A DNA stretch of 64,000 bases from Anaerococcus nagyae (GCF_017874535.1 NZ_JAGGLS010000005.1:1-64000), one strand, 5' to 3'; shown: positions 27,805 through 36,772, numbered from the stretch's first letter. Notes: a model not told the origin generated them from the letters alone. A program made the numbers and translations.

Positions 27805-28941
27805 CTATTTCAATAAATCTCCGGCAACAACCATAAGCATAACTTCTGATGTACCTTCATAAATTTCAGTTATCTTAGCATCTCTCATCATTCTTTCAAC
27901 TTCGTATTCCTTAATGTAACCATACCCACCAAGAATTTGTACAGCTTTAGTTGTTACATCCATTGCTACTCTTGCTGCTTTTAATTTTGCAGTAGCTGCT
28001 GCTACAGTGTAGCTTTCGCCTTCATCTTTAAGCGTAGCTGCTTTGTATACTAAGTGTCTAGCAGATTCAATATCTATAGCCATTTCTGCTAATTTAAATT
28101 GTGTATTTTGGAATTTAGCAAGTGGTCTACCAAATTGTTCTCTTTCTTTAACATATTTAGTAGCTTTTGCTAAAGCGCCTTCAGCAATACCAAGAGCTTG
28201 AGCAGCAATACCGATTCTACCACCATCAAGTGTTTGCATTGCTATTTTAAATCCTTTACCTTCTTCAAGTAATAGATTTTCTTTAGGAACTTTACAATCT
28301 GTAAATATTAATTCTCTTGTAGAAGATCCCTTAATACCCATTTTGTCTTCAATAGTACCTGTTTTAAATCCTTCGAAGTCTTTTTCAACTATAAATGCTG
28401 AAATCCCTCTTGTACCTTGAGATTTATCAGTCATTGCAAATACTACATAAGTATCAGCATAACCAGCATTTGTTATAAATATTTTAGAACCATTAAGTAC
28501 ATAATGATCCCCATCAAGTACAGCAACAGTTTTTTGTCCTGCAGCATCTGTACCAGCATCTGGTTCAGTAAGAGCAAAAGCTCCGATAGACTCACCTGAA
28601 GCTAATGGTGTAAGATATTTTTCTTTTTGTTCGTCAGTACCAAATTTATTGATACAATCAGCACATAAAGATGTATGAGCTGAAAGAATAACGCCTGTTG
28701 TACCACAAGCTTTAGATAATTCTTCTACAGCTAATATGTATGTAAGTGTGTCAAGTCCAATGCCACCGTATTCTTCATCAAAAGGAATTCCGAAGAATCC
28801 TAGTTCTTGCATCTTCTTAACGTTTTCTTCTGGAAATTTATGTTCTTCATCTACTTCAATAGCCTTTGGAGCTACTTCTTTTTCAGCAAAATCTCTGAAC
28901 ATTTGTTGCATTTCAAGTTGATCTTCAGTTAATTTATACAT
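27805..28941 (-). CDS. bcd: Butyryl-CoA dehydrogenase
   Basis: A 378-residue short-chain acyl-CoA dehydrogenase that reduces crotonyl-CoA to butyryl-CoA with EtfAB. FALTEPDAGTDA is the flavin/substrate segment. The catalytic base is Glu362 in IYEGTSEVML, followed by the usual short C-terminus. It is the first gene of bcd-etfB-etfA and is preceded by a strong promoter overlapped by a Rex-like operator. Confidence 0.95.
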   Translation of the reverse strand: MYKLTEDQLEMQQMFRDFAEKEVAPKAIEVDEEHKFPEENVKKMQELGFFGIPFDEEYGGIGLDTLTYILAVEELSKACGTTGVILSAHTSLCADCINKFGTDEQKEKYLTPLASGESIGAFALTEPDAGTDAAGQKTVAVLDGDHYVLNGSKIFITNAGYADTYVVFAMTDKSQGTRGISAFIVEKDFEGFKTGTIEDKMGIKGSSTRELIFTDCKVPKENLLLEEGKGFKIAMQTLDGGRIGIAAQALGIAEGALAKATKYVKEREQFGRPLAKFQNTQFKLAEMAIDIESARHLVYKAATLKDEGESYTVAAATAKLKAARVAMDVTTKAVQILGGYGYIKEYEVERMMRDAKITEIYEGTSEVMLMVVAGDLLK

Positions 28942-29004
28942 AATTTCTCCTTTTCTTTCATATACATACCCAATTGGCTTGCATATTCATATATTATTAA
29001 CTTC

Positions 29005-29022
29005 TTGTTACAAATATAACAA
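29005..29022. promoter_or_regulatory. Rex-like redox operator
   Basis: TTGTTACAAATATAACAA is an 18-base site differing at two symmetric positions from the clostridial Rex consensus TTGTTAANNNNTTAACAA. It covers the -10 box of the bcd promoter, where binding would repress at low NADH/NAD+. Rex control of bcd-etf operons is known in clostridia; its use here is inferred. Confidence 0.75.
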
Positions 29023-29041
29023 TAATTTTAGCATTTGTCAA
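29013..29041 (-). promoter_or_regulatory. sigma-A promoter of bcd-etfB-etfA
   Basis: On the minus strand TTGACA (29036-29041) and TATATT (29013-29018) have a 17-base spacer, about 70 bases before the bcd start. Confidence 0.8.
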
Positions 29042-29320
29042 CTCTTTTTGACGAATTTAATTTTGAAAATGTTTTTTAAGTTAAGATACTACCATAAATA
29101 CTATTTACGTTAGTTATTTATTTATCCTTTATGCACCAATTGTCATCATTAATATATTAATTAATATACCAATGCTAATTTCACCATACTTTCTATTACA
29201 AATAAGTAAAATAAGCAATTTAATTACGTAATTCCTTTAAAAATTTATAATAATAAAATAATTAGTCTATCATTTATAAAACATTTTAGTTTATCTTATA
29301 AAAAATTTAAGATAAAATTT

Positions 29321-29348
29321 TTGCAAACTAAAATAATTATGTTATAAT
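29321..29348 (+). promoter_or_regulatory. sigma-A promoter of the lactate operon
   Basis: TTGCAA (29321-29326) and TATAAT (29343-29348) are spaced by 16 bases, upstream of the FAD-linked dehydrogenase and its AGGAGG. Confidence 0.7.
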
Positions 29349-29367
29349 GAAAACGAAATCATAACAA

Positions 29368-29383
29368 TTTCAAATATTTGAAA
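29368..29383. promoter_or_regulatory. Perfect 16-base palindrome in the lactate-operon leader
   Basis: TTTCAAATATTTGAAA lies about 20 bases after the -10 box and before the ribosome site. This is a typical place for a repressor operator. No regulator gene is adjacent, so the cognate factor is unknown. Confidence 0.5.
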
Positions 29384-29400
29384 ATATCTTAGGAGGAATT

Positions 29401-30822
29401 ATGACAGATTATAACAAAATCACTGAAGACATCATCTTTGATATAGAAGATGCTGTTTCTGGTAATGTATACGTTGGCGAAGAAATCAACGAAGATTTTT
29501 TTCACGATGAAATGCCTATTTATGGATCAGGAACACCTGATGTACTAGTAGATATACACTCAGCAGAAGAAGTAGCAGCTGTACTTAAGATTTGTAATGA
29601 AAATAAAATCCCTGTATTAGCAAGAGGAGCTGGATCAGGCTTAACTGGTGCTGGTGTAGCTATTAAACAAGGTGTTATGCTTAACATGCAACCAATGAAT
29701 CAAATCCTCGAATATGATGAAGACAATATGGTTGTTCGCGTTCAACCTGGTGTTTTCTTAAATGACTTGGCTATGGATGCCCTATCAAAAGGTTACTTAT
29801 ATCCACCTGATCCAGGTGAAAAATTTGCAACTCTAGGCGGAAATGTATCTACTAATGCTGGTGGTATGCGTGCTGTAAAATACGGAACTACAAGAGATTA
29901 TGTAAGAAGTATGCAAGTTGTCTTACCAACTGGTGAAATCACAAATTTTGGTGCAGTAGTAAGCAAATCTTCTACAGGATACGACTTAAAAGATTTAATG
30001 ATTGGTAGTGAAGGTACACTAGGTATAATAACAGAATTAACACTTAAAATAGTGCCTGCTCCAAAAGCTACAATTTCTTTAATAGTGCCATTTGAAAATC
30101 TAGACGACTGTATATCCACAGTTCCTAAATTATTCAAAAATAATTTAAATCCACAAGCTATTGAATTTATGGAAAGAAAAATAGTTCTAGCTTCGGAAAA
30201 ATACATAGGTAGAGAAACATTCCCTAAAAAAATAGATGGAGTTGATGCTAACGCATACCTACTTATCACTTTTGACGGCGATAATGAAGATGAATTGTAT
30301 GATGTTCTCGAAAGAGCCGCAGAAATATTAGTAGAAAATGGCGCTATTGATTGCTTAGTAGCTGATACACCAAATGCTATCAAAGATGCTTGGGCAGCAA
30401 GAAGCTCATTCCTAGAAGCTATTGATTCACAATATGAATTATTAGATGAATGTGACGTAGTAGTTCCAATTACAAAAATAGCTGAATACGTTAACTTCGT
30501 AAATGAAGAAGCTAAGAACTATATGTTTGACGTTCAAAGTTTTGGACACGCAGGCGATGGTAACCTACACATATATACACTATCAAACGAAGTAGATAAA
30601 CACGATGAATTCGTTGAAGAAGTTGATAAATTCATGGACGTAATTTATAAAGAAGCCTATGCTCTTGGAGGAAAAATTTCGGGAGAACACGGTATAGGAC
30701 ATGGTAAATTAAAATATCTAAAAGGATTCGAAGGTGACCTTAATACTGATCTTATGAAAGGAATCAAAAAAGTATTCGATCCAAATCAAATACTTAATCC
30801 AGATAAAGTTATCGGTCTATAA
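29401..30822 (+). CDS. FAD-linked lactate/glycolate dehydrogenase (GlcD/LctD type)
   Basis: A 473-residue flavoprotein predicted to oxidise D-lactate (or another 2-hydroxy acid) to the 2-oxo acid. The N-terminal PCMH FAD domain includes PVLARGAGSGLTGAG, PPDPGEKFATLGGNVSTNAG and LMIGSEGTLGIITELTLKIV. The C-terminal FAD-oxidase domain has the histidines FGHAGDGNLHIYTL and SGEHGIGHGKL. In acetogens LctD homologues work with an EtfAB pair. Here no dedicated pair is adjacent, but etfBA lies just upstream in the divergent operon. Neighbouring LrgAB-type and LarA genes support lactate as substrate. Confidence 0.88.
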   Translation: MTDYNKITEDIIFDIEDAVSGNVYVGEEINEDFFHDEMPIYGSGTPDVLVDIHSAEEVAAVLKICNENKIPVLARGAGSGLTGAGVAIKQGVMLNMQPMNQILEYDEDNMVVRVQPGVFLNDLAMDALSKGYLYPPDPGEKFATLGGNVSTNAGGMRAVKYGTTRDYVRSMQVVLPTGEITNFGAVVSKSSTGYDLKDLMIGSEGTLGIITELTLKIVPAPKATISLIVPFENLDDCISTVPKLFKNNLNPQAIEFMERKIVLASEKYIGRETFPKKIDGVDANAYLLITFDGDNEDELYDVLERAAEILVENGAIDCLVADTPNAIKDAWAARSSFLEAIDSQYELLDECDVVVPITKIAEYVNFVNEEAKNYMFDVQSFGHAGDGNLHIYTLSNEVDKHDEFVEEVDKFMDVIYKEAYALGGKISGEHGIGHGKLKYLKGFEGDLNTDLMKGIKKVFDPNQILNPDKVIGL

Positions 30823-30839
30823 GCTTAAAGGAATCTATT

Positions 30840-31187
30840 ATGAATTATTTAAAAGAATTTGTAATTCTTTGTGCATGTTTACTACTAGGTTCTTTGACAA
30901 GAAAAGCAATTAATTTTCCAATTCCAGAAGCAGTATATGGTATGATTTACCTATTTATTGCTTTAAGACTTAATATACTTAAACCAGAAGAAATAGAAAA
31001 AACTTCAAATGGTATCTTAGCTAACTTAGCATTTTTATTTGTACCAGTAGGAGTTGGTATCATGGCTAACTATGAAGTTATTCAAGGCAGAATATTAAAA
31101 CTAGTTATAATTGTTTTAGTAGGTACCGCAGTAACTATGGGAGTAACAGGAATAATTGTCCAAAGTCTTCAAAGGAGAAAAAAATGA
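30840..31187 (+). CDS. CidA/LrgA-family membrane protein
   Basis: A 115-residue membrane protein with four hydrophobic segments. PIPEAVYGMIYLFIALRLNI and LAFLFVPVGVGIMANYE are CidA/LrgA hallmarks. The family was first described as holin-like, but LrgAB-type pairs import pyruvate or related acids in some Firmicutes. Its position between a lactate dehydrogenase and LarA makes a lactate/pyruvate transporter the best guess. It overlaps the LrgB-like gene by four bases. Confidence 0.85.
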   Translation: MNYLKEFVILCACLLLGSLTRKAINFPIPEAVYGMIYLFIALRLNILKPEEIEKTSNGILANLAFLFVPVGVGIMANYEVIQGRILKLVIIVLVGTAVTMGVTGIIVQSLQRRKK

Positions 31188-31885
31188 ATTTGATATTTGA
31201 TAATACCTACTTTGGTATAATCCTATCCTTTCTTGCCTTTGAAATCGGAAAATGGATTAATAGCAAAGTTAAAAATCCTATTGCTAACCCGTTGTTAATA
31301 GCTATTCTTCTAATTGTAGGTTTTCTAAAGATAACAGGCATACCTTATGAACACTATAAAATGGGTGGAGATTTTATAGCTTTCTTCATAGCACCAGCAA
31401 CGGTTGCTATGATTCTAGATCTTTATTTAAATTTAGATTCACTAAGAAAAAACATAATTCCAATATTGGTAGGAGTTATTGTAGGATCAATTGTTGCTAT
31501 GATTTTGGCTATTTTTGTTTCCAAAGGACTAGGACTTGATCAGGATCTAGTAGTTTCCTTAGTACCACAATCAATAACCACAGCAATAGCAATATCACTT
31601 ACGGCTGAATATAATGGTATAGTTGCCTTAACAGCTATCATGGTTGTATTAAGAGGAGTTATAGGTGCAGCGATTGCTCCACTAATATTAAAAGTATTTA
31701 AAATTACTGATCCAATTGCTCAAGGTGTAGCTATTGGCACTTCTGCCCATGCAGTAGGAACTAGCGAAGCTAGAAAAATGGGTCAAATCCAAGGAGCTAT
31801 GTCTGGACTATCTATAGCAATTGCAGGTATTGTAACAGTTGTTCTAATGCCACTAGCAATGCTAATTGTAGATTCAGTATTCTAA
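31184..31885 (+). CDS. LrgB-family membrane protein, putative lactate/pyruvate transport partner
   Basis: A 233-residue protein with about seven hydrophobic segments, partner of the preceding CidA/LrgA-like protein. The LrgB core is visible: LVPQSITTAIAISLTAEYNG, IVALTAIMVVLRGVIGA and GVAIGTSAHAVGTSEARKMG. Translation is coupled to the small subunit. A terminator follows. Specificity is inferred only from the lactate genes around it. Confidence 0.87.
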   Translation: MNLIFDNTYFGIILSFLAFEIGKWINSKVKNPIANPLLIAILLIVGFLKITGIPYEHYKMGGDFIAFFIAPATVAMILDLYLNLDSLRKNIIPILVGVIVGSIVAMILAIFVSKGLGLDQDLVVSLVPQSITTAIAISLTAEYNGIVALTAIMVVLRGVIGAAIAPLILKVFKITDPIAQGVAIGTSAHAVGTSEARKMGQIQGAMSGLSIAIAGIVTVVLMPLAMLIVDSVF

Positions 31886-31889
31886 TTAG

Positions 31890-31925
31890 AAAAGCCGTAA
31901 AATAATTATTTTATGGCTTTTTTTA
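31890..31925 (+). terminator. Rho-independent terminator after the LrgAB-type pair
   Basis: AAAAGCC and GGCTTTT arms enclose TAAAATAATTATTTTA, which pairs internally, and a run of seven T follows. larA downstream must therefore be transcribed by read-through or its own weak promoter. Confidence 0.85.
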
Positions 31926-32007
31926 CAAAAACAAATTGTAGCTAACTAGTAAAATATAGTTAATAAAATTTAAAAAATTATTTTAAGATTTAAGAAAGAA
32001 GGATTTT

Positions 32008-33282
32008 ATGAAAATTAAATTGCCTTATGGAAAAGGTTTCCAAGAGACAGAAATATCAAACGAAAGAATTAATGGAGTACTTGAAGCAAGTATTGAAGAA
32101 TACCAACCAGAAGACGATCAACTTACAATCGTAAAAAAAGCAATGAAAAATCCTATAAATTCTAAAAAACTTAAAGAATTAGCAGTCGGTAAAGATAAGG
32201 TTGTAATCCTAATTTCAGATCACACTAGGCCTGTACCTAGCAAATACATACTCCCACTAATGCTTAAAGAAATTAGAGAAGGAAACCCTGATGCCGATAT
32301 AACTCTTTTAGTTGCCACAGGATGTCATAGAGGAACTACTAAGGAAGAATTAATTGGTAAGATTGGAGAAAATATATATAAAAATGAGAAAATATATATC
32401 CATGATTGTGATGATGAATCAATGCTAGTAACATTAGATGAAAAATTACCTTCTGGTGGCAATATAATAGTAAATAAATTAGCAGCTGAGGCTGATTTAT
32501 TAGTAGCAGAAGGATTTATAGAACCACACTTTTTTGCTGGTTACTCTGGTGGTAGAAAGAGCGTATTCCCAGGTTGCTGTAGTCGTAAAGCAGTAATGTA
32601 TAACCACAACGCAGAATTTATCGACAGTGAATATGCTAGAACAGGTAATCTAGAAAATAACCCTATTCACAAAGATATGATAGCTGCAGCTAAAGCACTT
32701 GGTCTTGTGTATATAGTAAATGTAGTAATAAATTCAGATAAAGAAGTAATCCATGCAGTAGCGGGAGATCTTGAAAAAGCTCATGAAGCCGGCACAGAGT
32801 GGCTTAAAGGAAAGGCTGGAGTAGACAAGAGATTAGCTGATATCGCAATAACATCTAATGGCGGATATCCACTAGATCAAAATATTTATCAAGCAGTAAA
32901 ATCAATGACTGCTGCAGAAGCTACAGTTAAAGATGGTGGTGTAATTATAGTAAGTGCTGAATCTAGCGATGGTACAGGTGGAGATGCCTTCTATAACGCT
33001 TTTGTAAATGAGCCAGATACAGAAAGACTATATCAATCTTTCCTTGATACACCAAAAGAAGAAACCATACCTGATCAATGGGAATCTCAAATTCTATGCA
33101 GAGTTTTACTTAAAACAAAAGCGATTATCTATATATCTGATGTAGATGATGAAATAGTTAAAACTTTCCATATGATTCCAGTAAAAACACTTGATGAAGC
33201 TATGGAAAAAGCAAATGAACTCATGGGTAATGATAGTAGTGTAACAGTAATACCTAATGGTATATCTGTATTTATAAAATAA
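32008..33282 (+). CDS. larA: Nickel-dependent lactate racemase LarA
   Basis: A 424-residue LarA family enzyme that interconverts D- and L-lactate with the nickel-pincer nucleotide cofactor. The family residues are in register with the Lactobacillus plantarum protein: Asp71-His72-Arg74 (SDHTRPVPSKY), His107 (ATGCHRG), His174, the cofactor-attaching Lys184 (FAGYSGGRKSVFPG) and His200. The cofactor genes larE, larB and larC lie in the convergent operon. Some LarA homologues act on other 2-hydroxy acids, but the lactate dehydrogenase upstream supports lactate. Confidence 0.92.
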   Translation: MKIKLPYGKGFQETEISNERINGVLEASIEEYQPEDDQLTIVKKAMKNPINSKKLKELAVGKDKVVILISDHTRPVPSKYILPLMLKEIREGNPDADITLLVATGCHRGTTKEELIGKIGENIYKNEKIYIHDCDDESMLVTLDEKLPSGGNIIVNKLAAEADLLVAEGFIEPHFFAGYSGGRKSVFPGCCSRKAVMYNHNAEFIDSEYARTGNLENNPIHKDMIAAAKALGLVYIVNVVINSDKEVIHAVAGDLEKAHEAGTEWLKGKAGVDKRLADIAITSNGGYPLDQNIYQAVKSMTAAEATVKDGGVIIVSAESSDGTGGDAFYNAFVNEPDTERLYQSFLDTPKEETIPDQWESQILCRVLLKTKAIIYISDVDDEIVKTFHMIPVKTLDEAMEKANELMGNDSSVTVIPNGISVFIK

Positions 33283-33297
33283 AATATAAAAATTTTA

Positions 33298-33456
33298 AAT
33301 GGCTGTTGCAGAATGAATAAATAATCTCAAAATCATTAGAAAAACCTATACGGAAATTTTGCTTCCACGATCCGGCAGACTATGTAAAAATTTTTCTAAA
33401 AGAACCTTCTGATAATTGGATGATAGTTATTCATAGTTTTGCAACAGCCCATTTTT
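33298..33456. repeat. Long-hairpin repeat element, copy 2 (MITE-like)
   Basis: Inverted ends AAATGGCTGTTGCA and, complemented on the right, AAATGGGCTGTTGCAAAA enclose about 159 bases. The inversion extends inward (GAATGAATAA against TATGAATAA). It shares CAAAATCATT-GAAAA, CCTAT and the central GCTTCCA with copy 1 at 18902-19078. It fills the gap between the convergent larA and ABC ATPase genes, its right end touching the ATPase stop. Confidence 0.75.
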
Positions 33457-34194
33457 CTATAATTTATACCCTATAGAATCATTAGCATTAAAGTAAAATA
33501 AAAGTTCACTATTATAATCTATTATCTTTGCATCAAGCTCATAAACTTCTTTAAACATTTTTTTTGTAAAAATCGTATTCTTATCACCCATATTATAAAG
33601 TTTTTTTTGATTAATCAGTATAATATTGTCTGCAAATTTTTCAATCAATTCTATTTGATGTAATATTATAAGCGTAGTTAAATTTAACTTTTTAGTTAAG
33701 TCTTTAATAATAGTCAAAATTTCATATTGATTTTTTAAATCAAGTGCGCTTGCTGGTTCATCTAAGAGTAAAACTTTTGGATTAGATATAAGGGCTTGTG
33801 CAATTAATATCTTTTGTACCTCTCCTCCGCTTAGTCTATTTATCTTTTTCTCTCTAAAGGAACTAATATTTAATAAATCCATAATATCATTTGCATCTTT
33901 TATATCCTGCTGGCCTAACCTAAAATTAAGGCTATTCACCTTCCCAAGAATAATTGTTTCAAAAGCAGTAAAATTAGCATCTGTATTTACATTTTGATTT
34001 AAATAAGAGATCTTACCCTTAGTTATAATTTCTCCTTTATAAGGAATCAGTCCACTTATCGCATTTAAAATAGATGATTTTCCTGCTCCATTTCTTCCCA
34101 TAAGCACATTTACTTGACCAGCATTTAGCTTAAAACTTAAGTCCTCTACTACTTTCTTATCATATGATATATTTAAATTTTTAACTTCTAGCAT
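33457..34194 (-). CDS. FecE/BtuD-type ABC transporter ATPase, putative nickel import
   Basis: A 245-residue ATPase of the iron-siderophore/cobalamin class. Walker A is GRNGAGKSS, the signature is RLSGGEVQKILIAQ and Walker B is VLLLDEPASALD. The ATG at 34194 follows GGAG by six bases; an upstream TTG would extend it by four residues. It overlaps the permease gene by 14 bases and is the last gene of the larE-larB-larC operon, so nickel or a nickel chelate is the likely cargo. Confidence 0.87.
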   Translation of the reverse strand: MLEVKNLNISYDKKVVEDLSFKLNAGQVNVLMGRNGAGKSSILNAISGLIPYKGEIITKGKISYLNQNVNTDANFTAFETIILGKVNSLNFRLGQQDIKDANDIMDLLNISSFREKKINRLSGGEVQKILIAQALISNPKVLLLDEPASALDLKNQYEILTIIKDLTKKLNLTTLIILHQIELIEKFADNIILINQKKLYNMGDKNTIFTKKMFKEVYELDAKIIDYNSELLFYFNANDSIGYKL

Positions 34195-35146
34195 CTCTAT
34201 CTCCAAAAATTGTAATAAAAATTAATGGTAAGCCCACCAAAGCAGATATAATACCTATAGGTATTATTACACCCGACTTAATTAGTTTTGATAACATTGA
34301 AGATATAACAAGAAGCATAGCACCTATAAGAGATGATAGACTTAAATAGTACCTTTGGTCTTCCCCTACCAGTTTTCTAGCAAAGTGAGGAGATATTATA
34401 CCTATAAAACCTATTATTCCCACAAAAGAAACACTTATAGCAGCTAAGATTGACACCATTATAAACGATTTAATCTTTAATTTCGAAGTATCTATACCCA
34501 TAGCCTCAGCTCTTGTTTCTCCAAATCTCATAGTCATTAGCTTCCAAGAGTCTCTTAAAGATAAAAATAAAACTATACAAAATACAATAGCTATTATAAG
34601 TATTTGCTTATAACTTGTTTTATTTACATTTCCAAATAGCCAAAATACAATAGACGATAGGGTCTCCTCGCTAGCCAAGTATTGTAAAAGTGAAATAAAA
34701 GAATCGAAGAAGAGCTTTACAGCAATACCCGCAAGTATCATATCTTCTGTATTCATTTCTTTTTTCCTAGAAATACGATATACAAATACCATAGATAGCA
34801 AAGAAAATCCTATAGAACCAAAAGCTATATATGATAAAGATAAGCCTAAACTTAAAAATAAGCTTGCACCAAATCCTGCAGCAGATGATACTCCCAGTGT
34901 AAAGGGATCAGCTAAGGGATTATTTAATATAGTCTGCATAATAGATCCTCCAAGACCTAGGGACAAACCTACTACTAAAGAAGTTAGCACTTCCGGTAAT
35001 CTAATATCAAATAAAATAGTTTTTTCAGTTTTACTTAAACTAAATAGATTAAGTAATCTAATATTGCTCTCCCCTATTAGTAAATCTACAAAGGCAAGTA
35101 AAATAAGTGTAATAGCAAAGCTAATAATTTTTTTATTTTTCTCCAT
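34181..35146 (-). CDS. FecCD-type ABC transporter permease, putative nickel import
   Basis: A 321-residue permease with about nine to ten membrane segments. FecCD family marks include LPEVLTSLVVGLSLGLGGSI, NNPLADPFTLGVSSAAGFGA, and FVGIIGFIGIISPHFARKLV with the coupling-helix region. It overlaps the binding-protein gene by 14 bases and the ATPase gene by 14. The cargo is inferred from the lar genes upstream. Confidence 0.9.
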   Translation of the reverse strand: MEKNKKIISFAITLILLAFVDLLIGESNIRLLNLFSLSKTEKTILFDIRLPEVLTSLVVGLSLGLGGSIMQTILNNPLADPFTLGVSSAAGFGASLFLSLGLSLSYIAFGSIGFSLLSMVFVYRISRKKEMNTEDMILAGIAVKLFFDSFISLLQYLASEETLSSIVFWLFGNVNKTSYKQILIIAIVFCIVLFLSLRDSWKLMTMRFGETRAEAMGIDTSKLKIKSFIMVSILAAISVSFVGIIGFIGIISPHFARKLVGEDQRYYLSLSSLIGAMLLVISSMLSKLIKSGVIIPIGIISALVGLPLIFITIFGDRDARS

Positions 35147-36350
35147 ATTTATATGACCAGGTTCCTTCTAGATCAGTTGGCATAAACTTATCATAAAATT
35201 CTTCCAAATCCTTATCAGGGTCTAAGTTTCTATACACCTCAGGATGAAGAGATTTCGCTATAAATTCATAAGAATAAAAGTCACTCATATCCCTAACTAA
35301 TTGTTGGCTAATTACATATAACTCACGGTCTTTGATTGCCTTTAGATCACTCCAACCTGGACGATTATTATATAAGTTGATTTTTTCTTCAACATCTTCT
35401 TTGCTAGTATCGTAACCCATCTTCATTGAGTGTGGTTTTTCAATCCATTGTGACCCTGTAAGAATAATTTTATCAGGATTTCTTGATAATACATATTCAC
35501 TAGATAATGGTAGGGCCTCATCTGATTTTAACGCATCCGAACCTATATTATGACCACCGCAATCTTCTATAATCTTGCCCCACATCTTGTTTGAACCATA
35601 GGAATTTCCATATTCTTTCTCACCCTCATAGCCGTGTTCTATATAAACACTAGGTCTCTCACTTTCATCAAATTTATTCTCTAAAATAGGATTTACTTTT
35701 GAACTGTAAAAATCTATTAGTTCTTTCAAATTTTTATTTAGTCCAGTAACTTCAGCAATAAGTTTAGTTGAAGCTATATGTTTATCAAAATCTTGTGAAT
35801 GATAATCAATATAAAAAACCGGAATATCTATCTTTTCTTGAATAGCTTCTATTTGGCTCTTATAGCTAATTGGAGCTATTATTCCATCAGCATCAAGATT
35901 TAATATAGATTCATATGAAAAATCATTATCTATAAAATCAGCAACTCTAGGAACCTTCTCTACTTCTGGCATAACTTTTACTAAACGTGTATAAAAATCA
36001 TTTCTGTCTTTTTTTACACTATCATCCATAGCTGCTATTTTTGATAAAAAGTTATCCTTATCCAAGTACATCATTGTCATAAAAGGACCCCCGGAGCTTG
36101 AACCTTGGATAATTACCTTATCAAGAGGTTTTTCAAGACTTATTTCATTACCGTCTAAGTCTGTAACTACTATATTGGGATTTTCTTTATCATCTTTCTT
36201 CTTTTCATCATTACTCTTCTTATCTGTAGTAACTTCTTTATTTTGCTCCGTAACTGTTTTTTTAGCATTTTCTTTACTAATATTTTCATTATTTGAGCAT
36301 CCAGTAAATATTAGTACTAAAGACAAAATCAGTATTTTAAAATATTTCAT
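35133..36350 (-). CDS. FecB-type substrate-binding lipoprotein, putative nickel import
   Basis: A 405-residue lipoprotein. A signal peptide ends in the lipobox LIFTGC, followed by a Lys/Glu/Asp-rich tether to about residue 60 and then a class III periplasmic-binding fold (VVTDLDGNEISLEKPLDKVI through SRNPDKIILTG). SNKMWGKIIEDCGGHNIGSD is typical of metal-chelate or cobalamin binders. Its ATG overlaps the larC stop by four bases, so it is translationally coupled to nickel-pincer biosynthesis. Confidence 0.88.
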   Translation of the reverse strand: MKYFKILILSLVLIFTGCSNNENISKENAKKTVTEQNKEVTTDKKSNDEKKKDDKENPNIVVTDLDGNEISLEKPLDKVIIQGSSSGGPFMTMMYLDKDNFLSKIAAMDDSVKKDRNDFYTRLVKVMPEVEKVPRVADFIDNDFSYESILNLDADGIIAPISYKSQIEAIQEKIDIPVFYIDYHSQDFDKHIASTKLIAEVTGLNKNLKELIDFYSSKVNPILENKFDESERPSVYIEHGYEGEKEYGNSYGSNKMWGKIIEDCGGHNIGSDALKSDEALPLSSEYVLSRNPDKIILTGSQWIEKPHSMKMGYDTSKEDVEEKINLYNNRPGWSDLKAIKDRELYVISQQLVRDMSDFYSYEFIAKSLHPEVYRNLDPDKDLEEFYDKFMPTDLEGTWSYKYGEK

Positions 36351-36772
36351 AAATTCTCTCTTTCATAATATAATTTTTTTAATAAATCAAAGGAAGTTTT
36401 AAGTCCTACATTCATAACCTTTGAGAGTTCTTTTGCAGATTCAAACTCAGGATATACATATCTTTCACCTTTATCATCTACAATCTTATATTTGTAGTCG
36501 ACTCCATCATATGTAAGTATCTTTACCTTGCGATCCAATATGTCTCTTTTTATAGGAATCTTTCTTATACCTATACTTGTAGAGTGCTTAAATATTATAT
36601 CTTCAATATTTTTTTCACTATCTAAATCACAAATTACTGATAGCTTATAAGCCGGCCTATTTTTTTTCATAAATATTGGAGTATAGAATACATCCAAGGC
36701 ATAATTCATACACTCATCCATCAAAAATCCTAAAATTTCCCCCGTGCTATCGTCTATATTAGTTTCAAGCAA
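36347..36772 (-). CDS. larC: LarC C-terminal part (LarC2), reached by -1 frameshift
   Basis: The 141-residue C-terminal part of LarC, the CTP-dependent cyclometallase that inserts nickel into the pincer nucleotide. LETNIDDSTGEILGFLMD and GIRKIPIKRDILDRK are LarC2 features. There is no ATG at its head, only a TTG at 36772 without a ribosome site. Slipping -1 on the A-run at 36781-36789 joins it to the N-terminal frame (KKKTLELLETNIDD). A LarC made by programmed frameshift is known in L. plantarum. Confidence 0.88.
   Translation of the reverse strand: MLETNIDDSTGEILGFLMDECMNYALDVFYTPIFMKKNRPAYKLSVICDLDSEKNIEDIIFKHSTSIGIRKIPIKRDILDRKVKILTYDGVDYKYKIVDDKGERYVYPEFESAKELSKVMNVGLKTSFDLLKKLYYERENL

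Larger units (their letters stand above)
28942..29400. other. 459-base divergent control region between butyrate and lactate operons
   Basis: No gene was found in this very AT-rich gap. It holds the bcd promoter and Rex-like site on the left and the lactate-operon promoter and palindrome on the right. The middle (about 29060-29300) shows no further structure I can support. Confidence 0.7.

Noticed and set aside
29898-30383. 161-codon minus-strand frame inside the lactate dehydrogenase
   Set aside because: Antisense shadow of a well-supported gene without a ribosome site.
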